DNA of 64,000 nucleotides. It comes from Streptococcus ruminantium (GTDB lineage: Bacteria; Bacillota; Bacilli; Lactobacillales; Streptococcaceae). The translations under genes and the position numbers were made by a program. The stretch lies in contig NZ_AP018400.1 in the NCBI RefSeq assembly GCF_003609975.1, positions 818,501 through 882,500 on the forward strand. Direction: 5' to 3'. Below the pieces are notes generated by a model. It was given only the letters and a program-made list of their open reading frames with translations. It had not been told where the DNA came from and searched no databases. Of the stretch, positions 18,179-28,404 are shown piece by piece (the stretch's first letter is position 1; each line of letters opens with the position of its first letter).

Positions 18179-19099
18179 TTATTTTTTTAGATAAATTTTG
18201 TCAATCTCATGATTTTCAGCCTTATGCAGAATAATATCTGCTCGATTTCTTGTTGGCTCAATGAATTTTTCTAGGTTGGCCAAATTGATATTTTTCCAAG
18301 TATTTTGTGCGATGGATAAAATTTCAGGATAGGTCATCTGCGTGAAGCGATGGTAATAATTATTTGGATCATTTTTAGCAAGAGTTAATAATTTTTGGAA
18401 ACGCTCTAAATACCAGGTTTCAATGTGCTCAACATCTGCATCCACATAGATTGATAAGTCAAAGTAGTCGCTAACGTAGAGTCGTTGGTTTTGTGGATTT
18501 TGAAAAACGTTAATCCCTTCAACAATCAAAAAATCTGGAGCCGTTATCTCCTGTGATTCACCAGCAACAATATCGTAGATCTCATGCGAATAGACAGGAA
18601 TTTGACAATCGTAGCCATTTTTAATCTTATCTAGGAAGTCAATCAAACGTTCCATATCGTATGATTCTGGAAACCCTTTTTTATTCAGTAACTGGCGTTC
18701 TTCCAAAATAGCATTTGGATATAAGAAGCCATCTGTTGTTACCAGTTCGACCTTGGCATGTTTAAATGTCCGAGCAATAAGAATTTGCAATAGTCTACTG
18801 GTTGTTGATTTACCTACAGCGACACTTCCAGAAACACCGATGATGAAGGGTTGCGGCTTAATCGTCTTTTGTAGAAAGAGACTCTTGGTAAAATTTAAGT
18901 CCTTTCTGGCCTTTCGATAGATATGGATGAGGTTGATTAAGGGAAGATAAATATCAGATACTTCATGCAACTGTATACGGTCATTGAAACTTTTTATGGA
19001 GTTCAGCTCGCTCTGACTCAAGGGGATAGTTGTTTTACGATGAAGCTGTTGCCAAGTGGTTCGATCAATTTGTTCAAAATTTAAAAATTCATTTTTCAT
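18179..19099 (-). CDS. coaA: Type I pantothenate kinase
   Basis: CoaA phosphorylates pantothenate, the first step of coenzyme A synthesis. The P-loop [12 protein letters not shown] is at 88-99. The E-P-T-R-N-R-A-D motif near the C-terminus and the ending E-I-D-K-I-Y-L-K-K match the streptococcal enzyme. Two ATGs are close together. I chose 19099 (306 residues, the family length) over 19105 because AGGA is better spaced from it. Confidence 0.94.
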   Translation of the reverse strand: MKNEFLNFEQIDRTTWQQLHRKTTIPLSQSELNSIKSFNDRIQLHEVSDIYLPLINLIHIYRKARKDLNFTKSLFLQKTIKPQPFIIGVSGSVAVGKSTTSRLLQILIARTFKHAKVELVTTDGFLYPNAILEERQLLNKKGFPESYDMERLIDFLDKIKNGYDCQIPVYSHEIYDIVAGESQEITAPDFLIVEGINVFQNPQNQRLYVSDYFDLSIYVDADVEHIETWYLERFQKLLTLAKNDPNNYYHRFTQMTYPEILSIAQNTWKNINLANLEKFIEPTRNRADIILHKAENHEIDKIYLKK

Positions 19100-19176
19100 G
19101 TACATGTATTCCTATATCTGGTAAGCGTTTTAAAGATTGTAACCATTCTATCATATTTTTCATACTAAAAAAACTC

Positions 19177-19205
19177 TTGAAAACGTTTTTAAGAAGTGTT
19201 ATAAT
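19177..19205 (+). promoter_or_regulatory. Promoter of the nucleoside operon with overlapping cre
   Basis: TTGAAA (19177-19182), 17 bp, TATAAT (19200-19205) with an upstream TG. TGAAAACGTTTTTA (19178-19191) matches the CcpA cre consensus at 13 of 14 positions and covers the -35, the usual place for catabolite repression. The A of the first ATG (19212) is seven bases after TATAAT, so the mRNA should be leaderless. Confidence 0.75.
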
Positions 19206-19211
19206 AAACAC

Positions 19212-19802
19212 ATGTCCAATATGTATTATGAACAAAATCCTATAGTAGCACATGATATTCATGAAGTCCAGATTCGTTTGCTAGATACCCCAATGTCATT
19301 TTGGACAGATGCAGGTGTTTTTAGCAAGAAAATGGTTGATTATGGTAGTCAAGTGCTTTTAAAAACCCTTCATTTTGAAAAAGGGGAATCGGTGCTGGAT
19401 GTTGGCTGTGGTTATGGTCCCATTGGTTTGACCCTATCCAAGGTTTTCTCTGTGCGGTCTACCCTGATTGACATCAATAGCAGAGCTTTGGATTTGGCTA
19501 GAAAAAATGCTGAGAGGAATGGTGTAGCTGCTGAGATTTATCACTCCAATCTTTATGAAAATGTAATTGGAACTTTTCATCATATCGTTTCCAATCCACC
19601 AATTCGAGCCGGTAAGATGGTTGTGCATGAAGTAATTGCTGGAGCCTTTCAACACTTAGAGGTAAACGGAACCTTGACGATTGTTATTCAAAAAAAACAA
19701 GGGGCTCCGAGTGCTAAAGCTAAGATGGAGGAAGTTTTTGGCAACTGCCAAATTATTAAGAAAGACAAAGGATACTATATCCTTGAAAGCGTGAAAGAAT
19801 GA
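19212..19802 (+). CDS. Class I SAM-dependent methyltransferase (RsmC-like)
   Basis: This 196-residue protein is of the small-domain RsmC/MTS methyltransferase family. The SAM site V-L-D-V-G-C-G-Y-G-P is at 61-70 and the catalytic N-P-P-I at 128-131, typical of enzymes that methylate exocyclic amines of nucleic-acid bases. The target may be 16S rRNA guanine, but this is not proven by sequence. It opens the nucleoside operon and overlaps pdp by 4 nt (ATGA). The ATG coincides with the predicted transcription start. Confidence 0.9.
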   Translation: MSNMYYEQNPIVAHDIHEVQIRLLDTPMSFWTDAGVFSKKMVDYGSQVLLKTLHFEKGESVLDVGCGYGPIGLTLSKVFSVRSTLIDINSRALDLARKNAERNGVAAEIYHSNLYENVIGTFHHIVSNPPIRAGKMVVHEVIAGAFQHLEVNGTLTIVIQKKQGAPSAKAKMEEVFGNCQIIKKDKGYYILESVKE

Positions 19803-21076
19803 GAACAGTTGATCTAATTCAAAAAAAACGAGATGGCTTAGAACTATCTTCTGAGGAAATCAAGTGGTTAGTGGATGGTTATGTAGCCGGTACAGTTCCA
19901 GACTATCAGATGGCGGCATTGGCTATGGCTATCTACTTCAAAGGCATGTCAACGCGAGAAATTTCTGATTTGACCATGTCTATGGTTGCTACAGGAGAGC
20001 AGATTGACTTGTCGGCCATTCCCGGTATTAAAGTAGACAAACATTCTACTGGAGGGGTAGGTGATAAAGTTACCCTAATTTTGGCACCACTGGTAGCAAG
20101 TTTTAATGTTCCAGTAGCCAAGATGAGCGGGCGAGGTTTAGGACATACAGGTGGTACTCTTGACAAGCTAGAGTCTATCAAAGGTTATAAAATTGAAGTC
20201 AGTCAAGAGGAATTCATCAAACAGGTTCAAAATACTGGTGTTGCTGTCATCGGTCAGTCAGACAATCTCGTCAAAGCTGACAAGTTGCTCTACGCACTCC
20301 GTGATGTAACAGCAACGGTTGATACGATTCCGCTGATTGCAAGCTCTGTGATGTCTAAGAAGATTGCAGCTGGTGCTGATGCCATCCTCCTTGACGTGAC
20401 AGTCGGTGAAGGTGCCTTCATGAAAACAGTCGAAGAGGCGCGTGTGTTGGCTCAGACAATGGTAGATCTTGGAAAAGCAGTAGGGCGTAAAACAGTGGCT
20501 GTTCTGACCGATATGTCCCAACCAGTAGGGACGAGCATCGGAAATCGTTTGGAGATTTTAGAAGCTCTTGAAATTCTACAAGGTAGAGGCAGGGAAGATA
20601 TTACAGAGTTTATCTGTGAACTAGCTCATATTATGTTGGGACTTGCTAATGTAGAAAAAACGGTCGAAGAGGTTCGTCAACATATTGAAAATGGAGCAGC
20701 TCTTAAGAAATTTGAAGAGATGGTTGTAGCGCAAGGTGGAGATTTAGAGGATCTTTATCGTCCTGTTCAGGTTGCACATCAGATTCCTGTTTTCGCTGAG
20801 GAAGATGGTTACATTGTCGGACTCCCAGCTCTAGAGTTTGGACTTTTCGCCATGAAACTTGGTGCAGGTCGTGCAGTCAAAACAGACTCTTTGGACTATG
20901 AAACAGGTGTCGTTTTCCATAAGAAAGTTGGTGAAGCAGTTTCTAAAGGAGAACAGGTTGCAACGATTTATGCCAATGAAAATATTTCGGAAAATATGCT
21001 TACAAATTTCCAAAAAAATGTTAAAATAGATAGAGTGAGTGTAAAAACGAAAGAAATTATTGAAATCATTTCTTAA
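19799..21076 (+). CDS. pdp: Pyrimidine-nucleoside phosphorylase
   Basis: This enzyme splits uridine, thymidine and deoxyuridine with phosphate, releasing base and (deoxy)ribose 1-phosphate. The signature S-G-R-G-L-G-H-T-G-G-T-L-D-K-L-E lies near residues 110-125 and the phosphate loop K-H-S-T-G-G-V-G-D-K near 81-90. At 425 residues it has the length of the Firmicute Pdp. It was often annotated deoA in older records. It lies upstream of deoC and cdd, so its products feed into central metabolism. Confidence 0.94.
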   Translation: MRTVDLIQKKRDGLELSSEEIKWLVDGYVAGTVPDYQMAALAMAIYFKGMSTREISDLTMSMVATGEQIDLSAIPGIKVDKHSTGGVGDKVTLILAPLVASFNVPVAKMSGRGLGHTGGTLDKLESIKGYKIEVSQEEFIKQVQNTGVAVIGQSDNLVKADKLLYALRDVTATVDTIPLIASSVMSKKIAAGADAILLDVTVGEGAFMKTVEEARVLAQTMVDLGKAVGRKTVAVLTDMSQPVGTSIGNRLEILEALEILQGRGREDITEFICELAHIMLGLANVEKTVEEVRQHIENGAALKKFEEMVVAQGGDLEDLYRPVQVAHQIPVFAEEDGYIVGLPALEFGLFAMKLGAGRAVKTDSLDYETGVVFHKKVGEAVSKGEQVATIYANENISENMLTNFQKNVKIDRVSVKTKEIIEIIS

Positions 21077-21091
21077 TGTACGGAGAAAACT

Positions 21092-21754
21092 ATGAAATTG
21101 AATAAATATATTGACCACACAATCTTAAAACCTGAAACCACGCAAGAACAAGTTGAGAAGATTCTAGCAGAAGCAAAAGAGTACGATTTTGCTAGTGTAT
21201 GTGTCAATCCGACATGGGTCGCTTTGGCTGCTGAAAGTTTGAAAGACAGTGATGTAAAAGTTTGTACTGTTATTGGTTTCCCTCTTGGGGCAAATACCCC
21301 TGCTGTCAAAGCCTTTGAAACTAAAGATGCTATCGCAAATGGTGCAGATGAGATTGATATGGTTATCAATATCGGTGCTTTGAAATCAGGAAACTACGAT
21401 TTAGTTTTTGAAGACATTAAGGCTGTGGTTGAGGCAAGCAACAACAAACTTGTTAAGGTAATTATTGAAACGTGCCTTCTGACAGAGGATGAAAAAGTAA
21501 AGGCCTGCCAGTTATCACAAGAAGCTGGTGCTGACTATGTTAAAACTTCTACAGGATTTTCTACAGGTGGTGCTACCGTAGCAGATGTTGCCTTGATGAG
21601 AAAAACTGTAGGACCAGATTTGGGTGTTAAAGCCTCCGGTGGAGCGCGCTCTTATGAAGATGCTATTGCTTTTATCGAAGCTGGTGCAACTCGTATTGGT
21701 GCATCATCAGGCGTTGCTATCATGAATGGAGTGCAGGCGGATGGCGACTACTGA
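21092..21754 (+). CDS. deoC: Deoxyribose-phosphate aldolase
   Basis: DeoC cleaves deoxyribose 5-phosphate to acetaldehyde and glyceraldehyde 3-phosphate. The Schiff-base lysine is Lys151 in V-K-T-S-T-G-F. The helper residues Asp89 (E-I-D-M-V-I-N) and Lys180 (V-K-A-S-G-G) are all present in 220 residues. It lies 15 nt after pdp and overlaps cdd by 14 nt. Confidence 0.96.
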   Translation: MKLNKYIDHTILKPETTQEQVEKILAEAKEYDFASVCVNPTWVALAAESLKDSDVKVCTVIGFPLGANTPAVKAFETKDAIANGADEIDMVINIGALKSGNYDLVFEDIKAVVEASNNKLVKVIIETCLLTEDEKVKACQLSQEAGADYVKTSTGFSTGGATVADVALMRKTVGPDLGVKASGGARSYEDAIAFIEAGATRIGASSGVAIMNGVQADGDY

Positions 21755-22130
21755 TTTAATAAAATTAGCTGTGAGCAATAGCCAGAAGGCTTATGTTCCC
21801 TACTCAAAATTTCCTGTTAGTGCAGTTTTGGTGTCAAAAGATGGACAAGTGTTCACGGGGGTAAATATCGAAAATGCTAGCTTTGGATTGACGAACTGCG
21901 CCGAGAGAACAGCCATCTTCAAGGCCGTTTCTGAAGGCGTACGAGAGTTTTCAGAAATCATTATATATGGTGAAACAGGAGAGCCCATATCGCCATGTGG
22001 TGCCTGTCGTCAGGTAATGGCGGAATTTTTTGAACAGGATTTAAAAGTGACCTTGGTCGCTAAGGATCAATCGACAGTCGAGATGACAGTCGGGGAGTTA
22101 CTTCCATATTCCTTTACAGACCTCACATAG
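21741..22130 (+). CDS. cdd: Cytidine deaminase
   Basis: Cdd deaminates cytidine and deoxycytidine to uridine and deoxyuridine, which pdp then splits. The zinc site is complete: Cys53-Ala-Glu55 and P-C-G-A-C (Cys86, Cys89). The start at 21741 (M-A-T-T-D-L, 129 residues) fits the family and follows GGAG at 21728-21731. The in-frame ATG at 21726 would add five unrelated residues. Confidence 0.95.
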   Translation: MATTDLIKLAVSNSQKAYVPYSKFPVSAVLVSKDGQVFTGVNIENASFGLTNCAERTAIFKAVSEGVREFSEIIIYGETGEPISPCGACRQVMAEFFEQDLKVTLVAKDQSTVEMTVGELLPYSFTDLT

Positions 22131-22138
22131 TCTGTATG

Positions 22139-22183
22139 ACAGTCATTTGACTGTACCATTATTACTCTGCAACTACGGTTGCA
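22139..22183 (+). other. Two tandem hairpins before the nucleoside-binding lipoprotein
   Basis: ACAGTC-ATTT-GACTGT (22139-22154) and TGCAAC-TACG-GTTGCA (22168-22183) are two perfect 6-bp stems. The second is capped by a UNCG-type tetraloop (C-UACG-G). They lie between cdd and the TAGGAGGG ribosome binding site of the next gene. Neither has a T run, so they look like processing or stability elements and not terminators. Confidence 0.5.
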
Positions 22184-22207
22184 AAAATATTTTAGGAGGG
22201 TTCAGAA

Positions 22208-23275
22208 ATGAACAAGAAACTTGTTGGACTTGGTCTAGCAGCTGTTGCGGCTCTATCATTGGCTGCGTGTGGTAACCGTGCTTCAAAAAGCGGTAGCTCA
22301 GAATCTTCAAAGTCAGCAGACTCAACTGTCAAGGCTGCTATTGTCACAGACCTTGGTGGTATTGATGACCGTTCGTTCAACCAATCCGCTTGGGAAGGTT
22401 TGACAGCTTGGGGGAAAGAAAATAATCTCGAAAAAAATAAAGGTTATGCCTACTTCCAATCAAATAGTGAATCAGACTATGTAACGAACCTTGACTCAGC
22501 TGTTTCTGGCGGATACAATCTTGTGTTCGGTATCGGTTTTGCCTTGGAGAGTGCTATTGCAGAAGTTGCTCCAAACAACCCTAAGACACATTATGTAATT
22601 GTGGATAGCACTGTTCCAAATCAAGACAATGTTGTCAGTGTTGGCTTTGCAGACCATGAAGCATCATATCTTGCAGGTGTTGCAGCAGCTAAATCAACCA
22701 AAACAAACCATGTAGGTTTCATTGGTGGTATGCAAGGTGTTATCATCGACCGCTTTGAAGCTGGTTTTGTTGCAGGTGCTAAATCTGTGAATAAAGATAT
22801 TAAGATTACAGTAGATTATGCTGGTTCATTCGGTGATGCAGCTAAAGGTCAAACAATTGCTGCGACTCAATATGCAGCAGGTGCTGATGTTATTTTCCAT
22901 GCTTCAGGTGGTACTGGTAACGGTGTATTTGCTGCGGCGAAAGCAGAAAATGCTACTCGTAATGAAGCAGATAAGGTATGGGTAATCGGTGTTGACCGTG
23001 ACCAATCAGCAGAAGGTGCATATAAGTCTAAAGATGGAAAAGAATCCAACTTTGTTCTGGCATCAACTTTGAAACAAGTTGGTACTTCTGTTAAAAATAT
23101 TGCAAACCAAGCCCTTAAAGGTGAGTTTCCTGGTGGAAAAGTTCTCCAATTCAAATTGGCTGATGGTGGTGTAGAATTGGCTGAAACAAACCTTTCATCA
23201 GAAGCTTCTAAAGCAGTTGCTGATGCTAAAAAAGCTATCCTAGACGGTAAAGTGGAAGTTCCAGAAAAACCTTAA
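22208..23275 (+). CDS. pnrA: Nucleoside-binding BMP-family lipoprotein (PnrA-like)
   Basis: This is the substrate-binding lipoprotein of a nucleoside ABC importer, with 355 residues. The signal peptide ends in the lipobox L-A-A-C, and a Ser-rich linker follows. The BMP-family motif T-D-L-G-G-I-D-D-R-S-F-N-Q-S and the conserved V-I-G-V-D-R-D-Q stretch line the nucleoside pocket. The pneumococcal PnrA and the S. mutans RnsB/BmpA systems are close counterparts; cdd upstream and ATPase plus two permeases downstream match the S. mutans order. Confidence 0.92.
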   Translation: MNKKLVGLGLAAVAALSLAACGNRASKSGSSESSKSADSTVKAAIVTDLGGIDDRSFNQSAWEGLTAWGKENNLEKNKGYAYFQSNSESDYVTNLDSAVSGGYNLVFGIGFALESAIAEVAPNNPKTHYVIVDSTVPNQDNVVSVGFADHEASYLAGVAAAKSTKTNHVGFIGGMQGVIIDRFEAGFVAGAKSVNKDIKITVDYAGSFGDAAKGQTIAATQYAAGADVIFHASGGTGNGVFAAAKAENATRNEADKVWVIGVDRDQSAEGAYKSKDGKESNFVLASTLKQVGTSVKNIANQALKGEFPGGKVLQFKLADGGVELAETNLSSEASKAVADAKKAILDGKVEVPEKP

Positions 23276-23299
23276 ATACTTTTTTAGACTATTCCGACT

Positions 23300-23326
23300 C
23301 GGCGACCTGACGGGTCGCCGTTTTTG
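23300..23326 (+). terminator. Terminator/attenuator between the lipoprotein and the ABC genes
   Basis: CGGCGACC (23300-23307) pairs with GGTCGCCG (23313-23320), followed by TTTTT. Being inside the operon, it probably lets the binding protein be made in excess over the membrane parts. Confidence 0.88.
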
Positions 23327-23471
23327 GTTGAGATTTCTCTCAGTAAAGCCTATCAATGTACCGTGATGGTAGGTTTCACTGACAAAAATGATATGGTCTT
23401 TGGAACATTTTACGAGTCACATAGACCCTGATCAATGTTTCGGAAGACTGTAGTCAGAAAGGAAATAGATT

Positions 23472-24993
23472 ATGACAAAGGATTATGTCATTGAGATGCG
23501 CAATATCACCAAAATATTTGGTGAGTTTGTTGCAAATGACCACATCAATTTAAATGTCAGACGTGGTGAAATTCATGCCCTTCTCGGTGAAAATGGGGCA
23601 GGAAAGTCTACTCTGATGAATATGCTTGCTGGTTTGTTGGAACCTACAAGCGGTGAAATTGCTATCAATGGTCAATCTGTAAAGATTGATTCTCCCTCTA
23701 AGGCAGCGCAATTGGGGATTGGTATGGTTCACCAACATTTCATGCTGGTTGATGCTTTTACAGTTGCTGAGAATATTATTCTTGGATCCGAGACCACCAA
23801 AGGTGGAGTGATTGACCTTAAGAAAGCTATTGCTGAAATTAAGGAACTCTCTGCTAAGTATGGTCTTGAAGTTGATCCCACAGCTAGAGTTGCGGATATT
23901 TCTGTTGGTGCTCAGCAGCGTGTAGAAATCCTTAAAACCCTCTATCGTGGTGCAAATTGAGCCTACAGCCGTTTTAACTCCAGCAGAAATTGCAGAGCTT
24001 TTAAAGATTATGAAAGCCTTGGTAGAGGAAGGAAAATCTATTATTTTAATCACGCACAAGCTGGATGAAATACGCGCAGTTGCTGACAGTGTAACGGTTA
24101 TCCGTCGTGGTAAGTCGATTGAAACAGTTGCCGTAGAAGGTGCTACTAACCAAGATTTGGCAGAGTGGATGGTTGGTCGTTCTGTATCTTTCAAGACAGA
24201 GAAGATAAAAGCCAATCCAAAAGAAGTCATTTTATCAATTAAAGATTTAGTAGTAAATGAAAACCGAGGGATCCCAGCGGTCAAAGGTTTATCCCTAGAT
24301 GTTCGTGCAGGTGAAGTTGTTGGTATAGCTGGGATTGATGGTAACGGTCAAAGTGAACTAATCCAGGCCATTACTGGTCTGCGGAAGGTGAAATCTGGTT
24401 CTATCACTATCAAGGGTGAAGAAGTTGTCGGCAAAACACCACGTAAGATTACAGAAATGCAAGTTAGTCATGTGCCAGAAGATCGCCATCGTGATGGCCT
24501 TGTCCTTCCGATGACTGTAGCAGAAAATATTTCCTTACAAACATATTATAAAGAGCCGATTTCTAAAAATGGTATTTTGAACTATGGTACTATTAACGAG
24601 AAGGCACGCTCGTTGATGGAAGAGTTTGATGTTCGTGGTGCTAGTGAATTGGTTCCGGTTAAGGCACTTTCGGGTGGTAACCAGCAAAAAGCTATTATTG
24701 CCCGCGAGATTGACCGCAACCCAGACCTCCTCATTGTCAGTCAGCCAACACGTGGTTTGGATGTCGGTGCTATCGAATATATTCGTAAACGTCTCATAGC
24801 AGAACGTGATAAGGGTAAGGCTGTTCTTGTTGTCAGCTTCGAACTGGATGAAATATTGGATGTATCAGATAGAATTGCTGTTATCCATGATGGGGTCATC
24901 CATGGGATTGTTGAACCTGCTAAGACCAATAAACAAGAATTGGGTGTATTGATGGCAGGTGGACATATTGAGAAGGGAGAAGAACATGCTTAA
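23472..24993 (+). pseudogene. Nucleoside ABC importer ATPase, broken by a small deletion
   Basis: This gene should encode a sugar/nucleoside-type ATPase with two nucleotide-binding domains. Domain 1 starts normally (Walker A G-E-N-G-A-G-K-S-T, signature S-V-G-A-Q-Q-R) up to L-Y-R-G-A. It then hits a stop at 23958-23960. The rest continues in another frame from E-P-T-A-V-L-T-P (second domain signature L-S-G-G-N-Q-Q-K). Relatives have about six residues (D-I-L-I-F-D) between R-G-A and E-P-T; here only 4 nt remain, which implies loss of about 14 nt, including Walker B. Either nucleoside uptake is lost in this strain or there is an assembly error. Confidence 0.88.
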
Positions 24994-26047
24994 AAAATAT
25001 AAGAATTTAACTCTTCCAATGTTGGCGGTGGTCAGTGGTATCCTACTTGGAGCGATTGTCATGCTTGTGTTTGGTTACGATCCAATTTGGGGTTATGAAG
25101 AGTTATTCTATTCGGCTTTCGGTAATATCAAGTCTATTGGTGAAATTTTCCGTGCGATGGCACCTCTTGTATTTACCGCTCTTGGTTTTGCTGTGGCTAG
25201 TCGTGCAGGCTTCTTTAATGTTGGTCTTTCAGGTCAAGCATATGTTGGTTGGGTTTTTGCAGGCTGGTTCGCTCTGGCGAATCCGGATTTGCCACGTCCA
25301 GTCTTAATTTTTGCAACAGTTGTGATTGCAATGTTGGCCGGTGGTATCGCTGGTGCTATTCCCGGTGTCCTTCGTGCTTATTTAGGAACGAGTGAAGTTA
25401 TCGTTACCATTATGATGAACTATATCTTGCTCTATTCATGTAATTACATCATCCGTGATGTTTTTGCAGATAATTTGATGAAAAATACAGATTCGACTAT
25501 CAACGTATCAGCTAATGCTTCTTATCAGACAGAATGGCTTCGTGCATTGACGGATAATTCTCGGATGAATATTGGTATCTTTTTTGCCCTTATCGCAGTT
25601 TTTGTTATTTGGTTTCTATTAACGAAGACAACACTTGGTTTTGAAATTCGTTCGGTAGGTCTCAATCCGACAGCTTCTGATTATGCTGGTATGTCTGCCA
25701 AGCGTACCATTATTCTGTCTATGATTATTTCAGGTGCTCTTGCTGGTCTCGGTGGTGCTATTCAAGGTTTGGGGACGTTCCAAAATGTTTATATCCAAAG
25801 TGGTAACTTAGACATCGGTTTTAATGGGATGTCTGTAGCGCTCTTGGCCTCAAATTCACCGCTTGGTATCCCACTAGCTGCCTTCCTTTTTGGGGTCTTG
25901 TCAGTAGGTTCTCCAGGTATGGTTCGGGCACAGATTCCGCCAGAATTGATTAACGTAGTCACTGCGTCTATCATCTTCTTCATCGGTGTGAAATTCATTT
26001 TTGAACAGTTGTTAAAATCTAGAAATAAAGCGAAAGGAGCGAAATAA
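24986..26047 (+). CDS. Nucleoside ABC importer permease 1
   Basis: This is a BmpC/YufP-type membrane subunit of 353 residues with about eight to ten transmembrane helices. The permease motif is seen in E-I-R-S-V-G-L-N-P-T-A-S-D-Y-A-G (about 222-237). The ATG at 24986 has GGGAG upstream and overlaps the ATPase frame by 8 nt. A TTG at 24959 would add charged residues before the first helix and is rejected. It works with the next permease as a heterodimeric channel, but its ATPase partner is broken. Confidence 0.92.
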   Translation: MLKKYKNLTLPMLAVVSGILLGAIVMLVFGYDPIWGYEELFYSAFGNIKSIGEIFRAMAPLVFTALGFAVASRAGFFNVGLSGQAYVGWVFAGWFALANPDLPRPVLIFATVVIAMLAGGIAGAIPGVLRAYLGTSEVIVTIMMNYILLYSCNYIIRDVFADNLMKNTDSTINVSANASYQTEWLRALTDNSRMNIGIFFALIAVFVIWFLLTKTTLGFEIRSVGLNPTASDYAGMSAKRTIILSMIISGALAGLGGAIQGLGTFQNVYIQSGNLDIGFNGMSVALLASNSPLGIPLAAFLFGVLSVGSPGMVRAQIPPELINVVTASIIFFIGVKFIFEQLLKSRNKAKGAK

Positions 26048-26048
26048 G

Positions 26049-27002
26049 ATGAATGTTTCAATGCTTGCCTTACTCATTTCGCAAATGCTGATTTATTCTG
26101 CACCTTTGATTTTTACCAGTCTTGGAGGAGTTTTCTCTGAGCGCGGTGGTATCGTAAACGTTGGTCTAGAAGGAATCATGGTGATTGGTGCCTTTGCTGG
26201 TGTTGTATTCAACATTGAGTTTGCAGAAACTTTTGGTAAAGCGACTCCATTGGTGGCAGTTTTGGTCGGTGGTTTAGCCGGTATCCTATTTGCTGCTATC
26301 CATGCGATGGCAACGATTAACTTCCGTGCGGATCATGTTGTGTCTGGTACTGTACTGAATTTGCTTGCACCTGCGCTAAGCGTCTTTCTTGTAAAAGTTA
26401 TGTATCACAAGGGACAGACTGATAGCATAACACAATCATTTGGGAAGTTTTCATTCCCTATCTTGGCTGACATCCCTATCATCGGAGATATTTTCTTCAA
26501 AAATACTAGTTTGATGGGGTATGTTGCCATTGCAACAGCCTTTGTGGCATGGTTTGTCCTCTATAAAACAAAGTTTGGTTTGCGTCTTCGCTCAGTGGGT
26601 GAACATCCACAAGCTGCAGATACCTTAGGTATCAATGTCTATGCCATGCGTTATGCAGGGGTTTTGCTAGCTGGTTTTCTAGGTGGTGTTGGTGGTGCCG
26701 TAAGTGCCCAGTCAGTTAATATCAATTTTTCTGCTACGACAATTGTTGGTTCAGGTTTTATAGCCTTAGCGGCAGTTATCTTTGGTAAATGGAACCCAAT
26801 CGGTGCCATGCTTGCTAGTCTATTCTTTGGACTTTCACAAAGTTTGGCAGTAATTGGTAGTCAGTTGCCTGGTTTGAAGGATATTCCAACTGTTTATCTT
26901 CAAATTGCACCCTATCTTGTGACAGTGATTGCGCTATCTGCCTTCTTTGGTAAAGCAGTAGCTCCTAAAGCAGACGGAATTAACTACATCAAGTCTAAGT
27001 AA
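26049..27002 (+). CDS. Nucleoside ABC importer permease 2
   Basis: This is a BmpD/YufQ-type membrane subunit of 317 residues. It has about eight transmembrane helices and the conserved L-R-S-V-G-E-H-P-Q-A-A-D-T-L-G-I coupling motif (about 180-195). It begins one base after the stop of permease 1 and is the last gene of the operon. A long inverted-repeat element follows. Confidence 0.92.
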   Translation: MNVSMLALLISQMLIYSAPLIFTSLGGVFSERGGIVNVGLEGIMVIGAFAGVVFNIEFAETFGKATPLVAVLVGGLAGILFAAIHAMATINFRADHVVSGTVLNLLAPALSVFLVKVMYHKGQTDSITQSFGKFSFPILADIPIIGDIFFKNTSLMGYVAIATAFVAWFVLYKTKFGLRLRSVGEHPQAADTLGINVYAMRYAGVLLAGFLGGVGGAVSAQSVNINFSATTIVGSGFIALAAVIFGKWNPIGAMLASLFFGLSQSLAVIGSQLPGLKDIPTVYLQIAPYLVTVIALSAFFGKAVAPKADGINYIKSK

Positions 27003-27010
27003 TCATATAG

Positions 27011-27168
27011 AGCTTGGGACAAAAAGATTTTCAATTTTGAAAATCTCAATTATCAAGTCCTTTAGATTTATAATTGAACAAAAAAAGCGAACAAAACTAG
27101 TTTTCTGACAATCAGAATCTTGGTTTGTTCGCTTTTTATATATGAGATTGGACTATTGTCCCAACCTC
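27011..27168. repeat. Nested inverted-repeat element between convergent operons
   Basis: The outer arms TTGGGACAA (27014-27022) and TTGTCCCAA (27156-27164) enclose three further structures. These are AGATTTTC-AATTTT-GAAAATCT, a CAATTAT/ATAATTG pair, and a perfect 14-bp stem AAAAAGCGAACAAA (27082-27095) with TTTGTTCGCTTTTT (27124-27137). The A and T tracts let it terminate both the nucleoside operon and ldh. The modular layout suggests a dispersed streptococcal intergenic repeat. Confidence 0.75.
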
Positions 27169-27233
27169 TTATGACTATGCTTGAAAGTAGAAAAAGGCAG
27201 ACCGTTAGGTCCACCTTCTCTTAGGCTTGATGA

Positions 27234-28329
<1,096 letters not shown>

Positions 28330-28363
28330 TGCCATTTCCAACAAAGAAATTTACTTCACAATG

Positions 28364-28372
28364 TGATATAAT
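28364..28372 (+). promoter_or_regulatory. Extended -10 promoter of gyrA
   Basis: TGATATAAT at 28364-28372 gives a leader of about 26 nt before the gyrA ATG, with GAAAGAGG as ribosome binding site. The -35 is weak. Confidence 0.65.
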
Positions 28373-28404
28373 AGAAGCACAATGACTGTTGAAAGAGGCA
28401 TATA

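Noticed and set aside
23952-23962. Programmed frameshift in the nucleoside ATPase gene
   Set aside because: No slippery heptamer or stimulatory structure is seen, and about six conserved residues are physically missing, so deletion explains it better.
23550-24284. 244-codon minus-strand ORF across the broken ATPase gene
   Set aside because: It is antisense to clear ATPase motifs on the plus strand and has no start signal.
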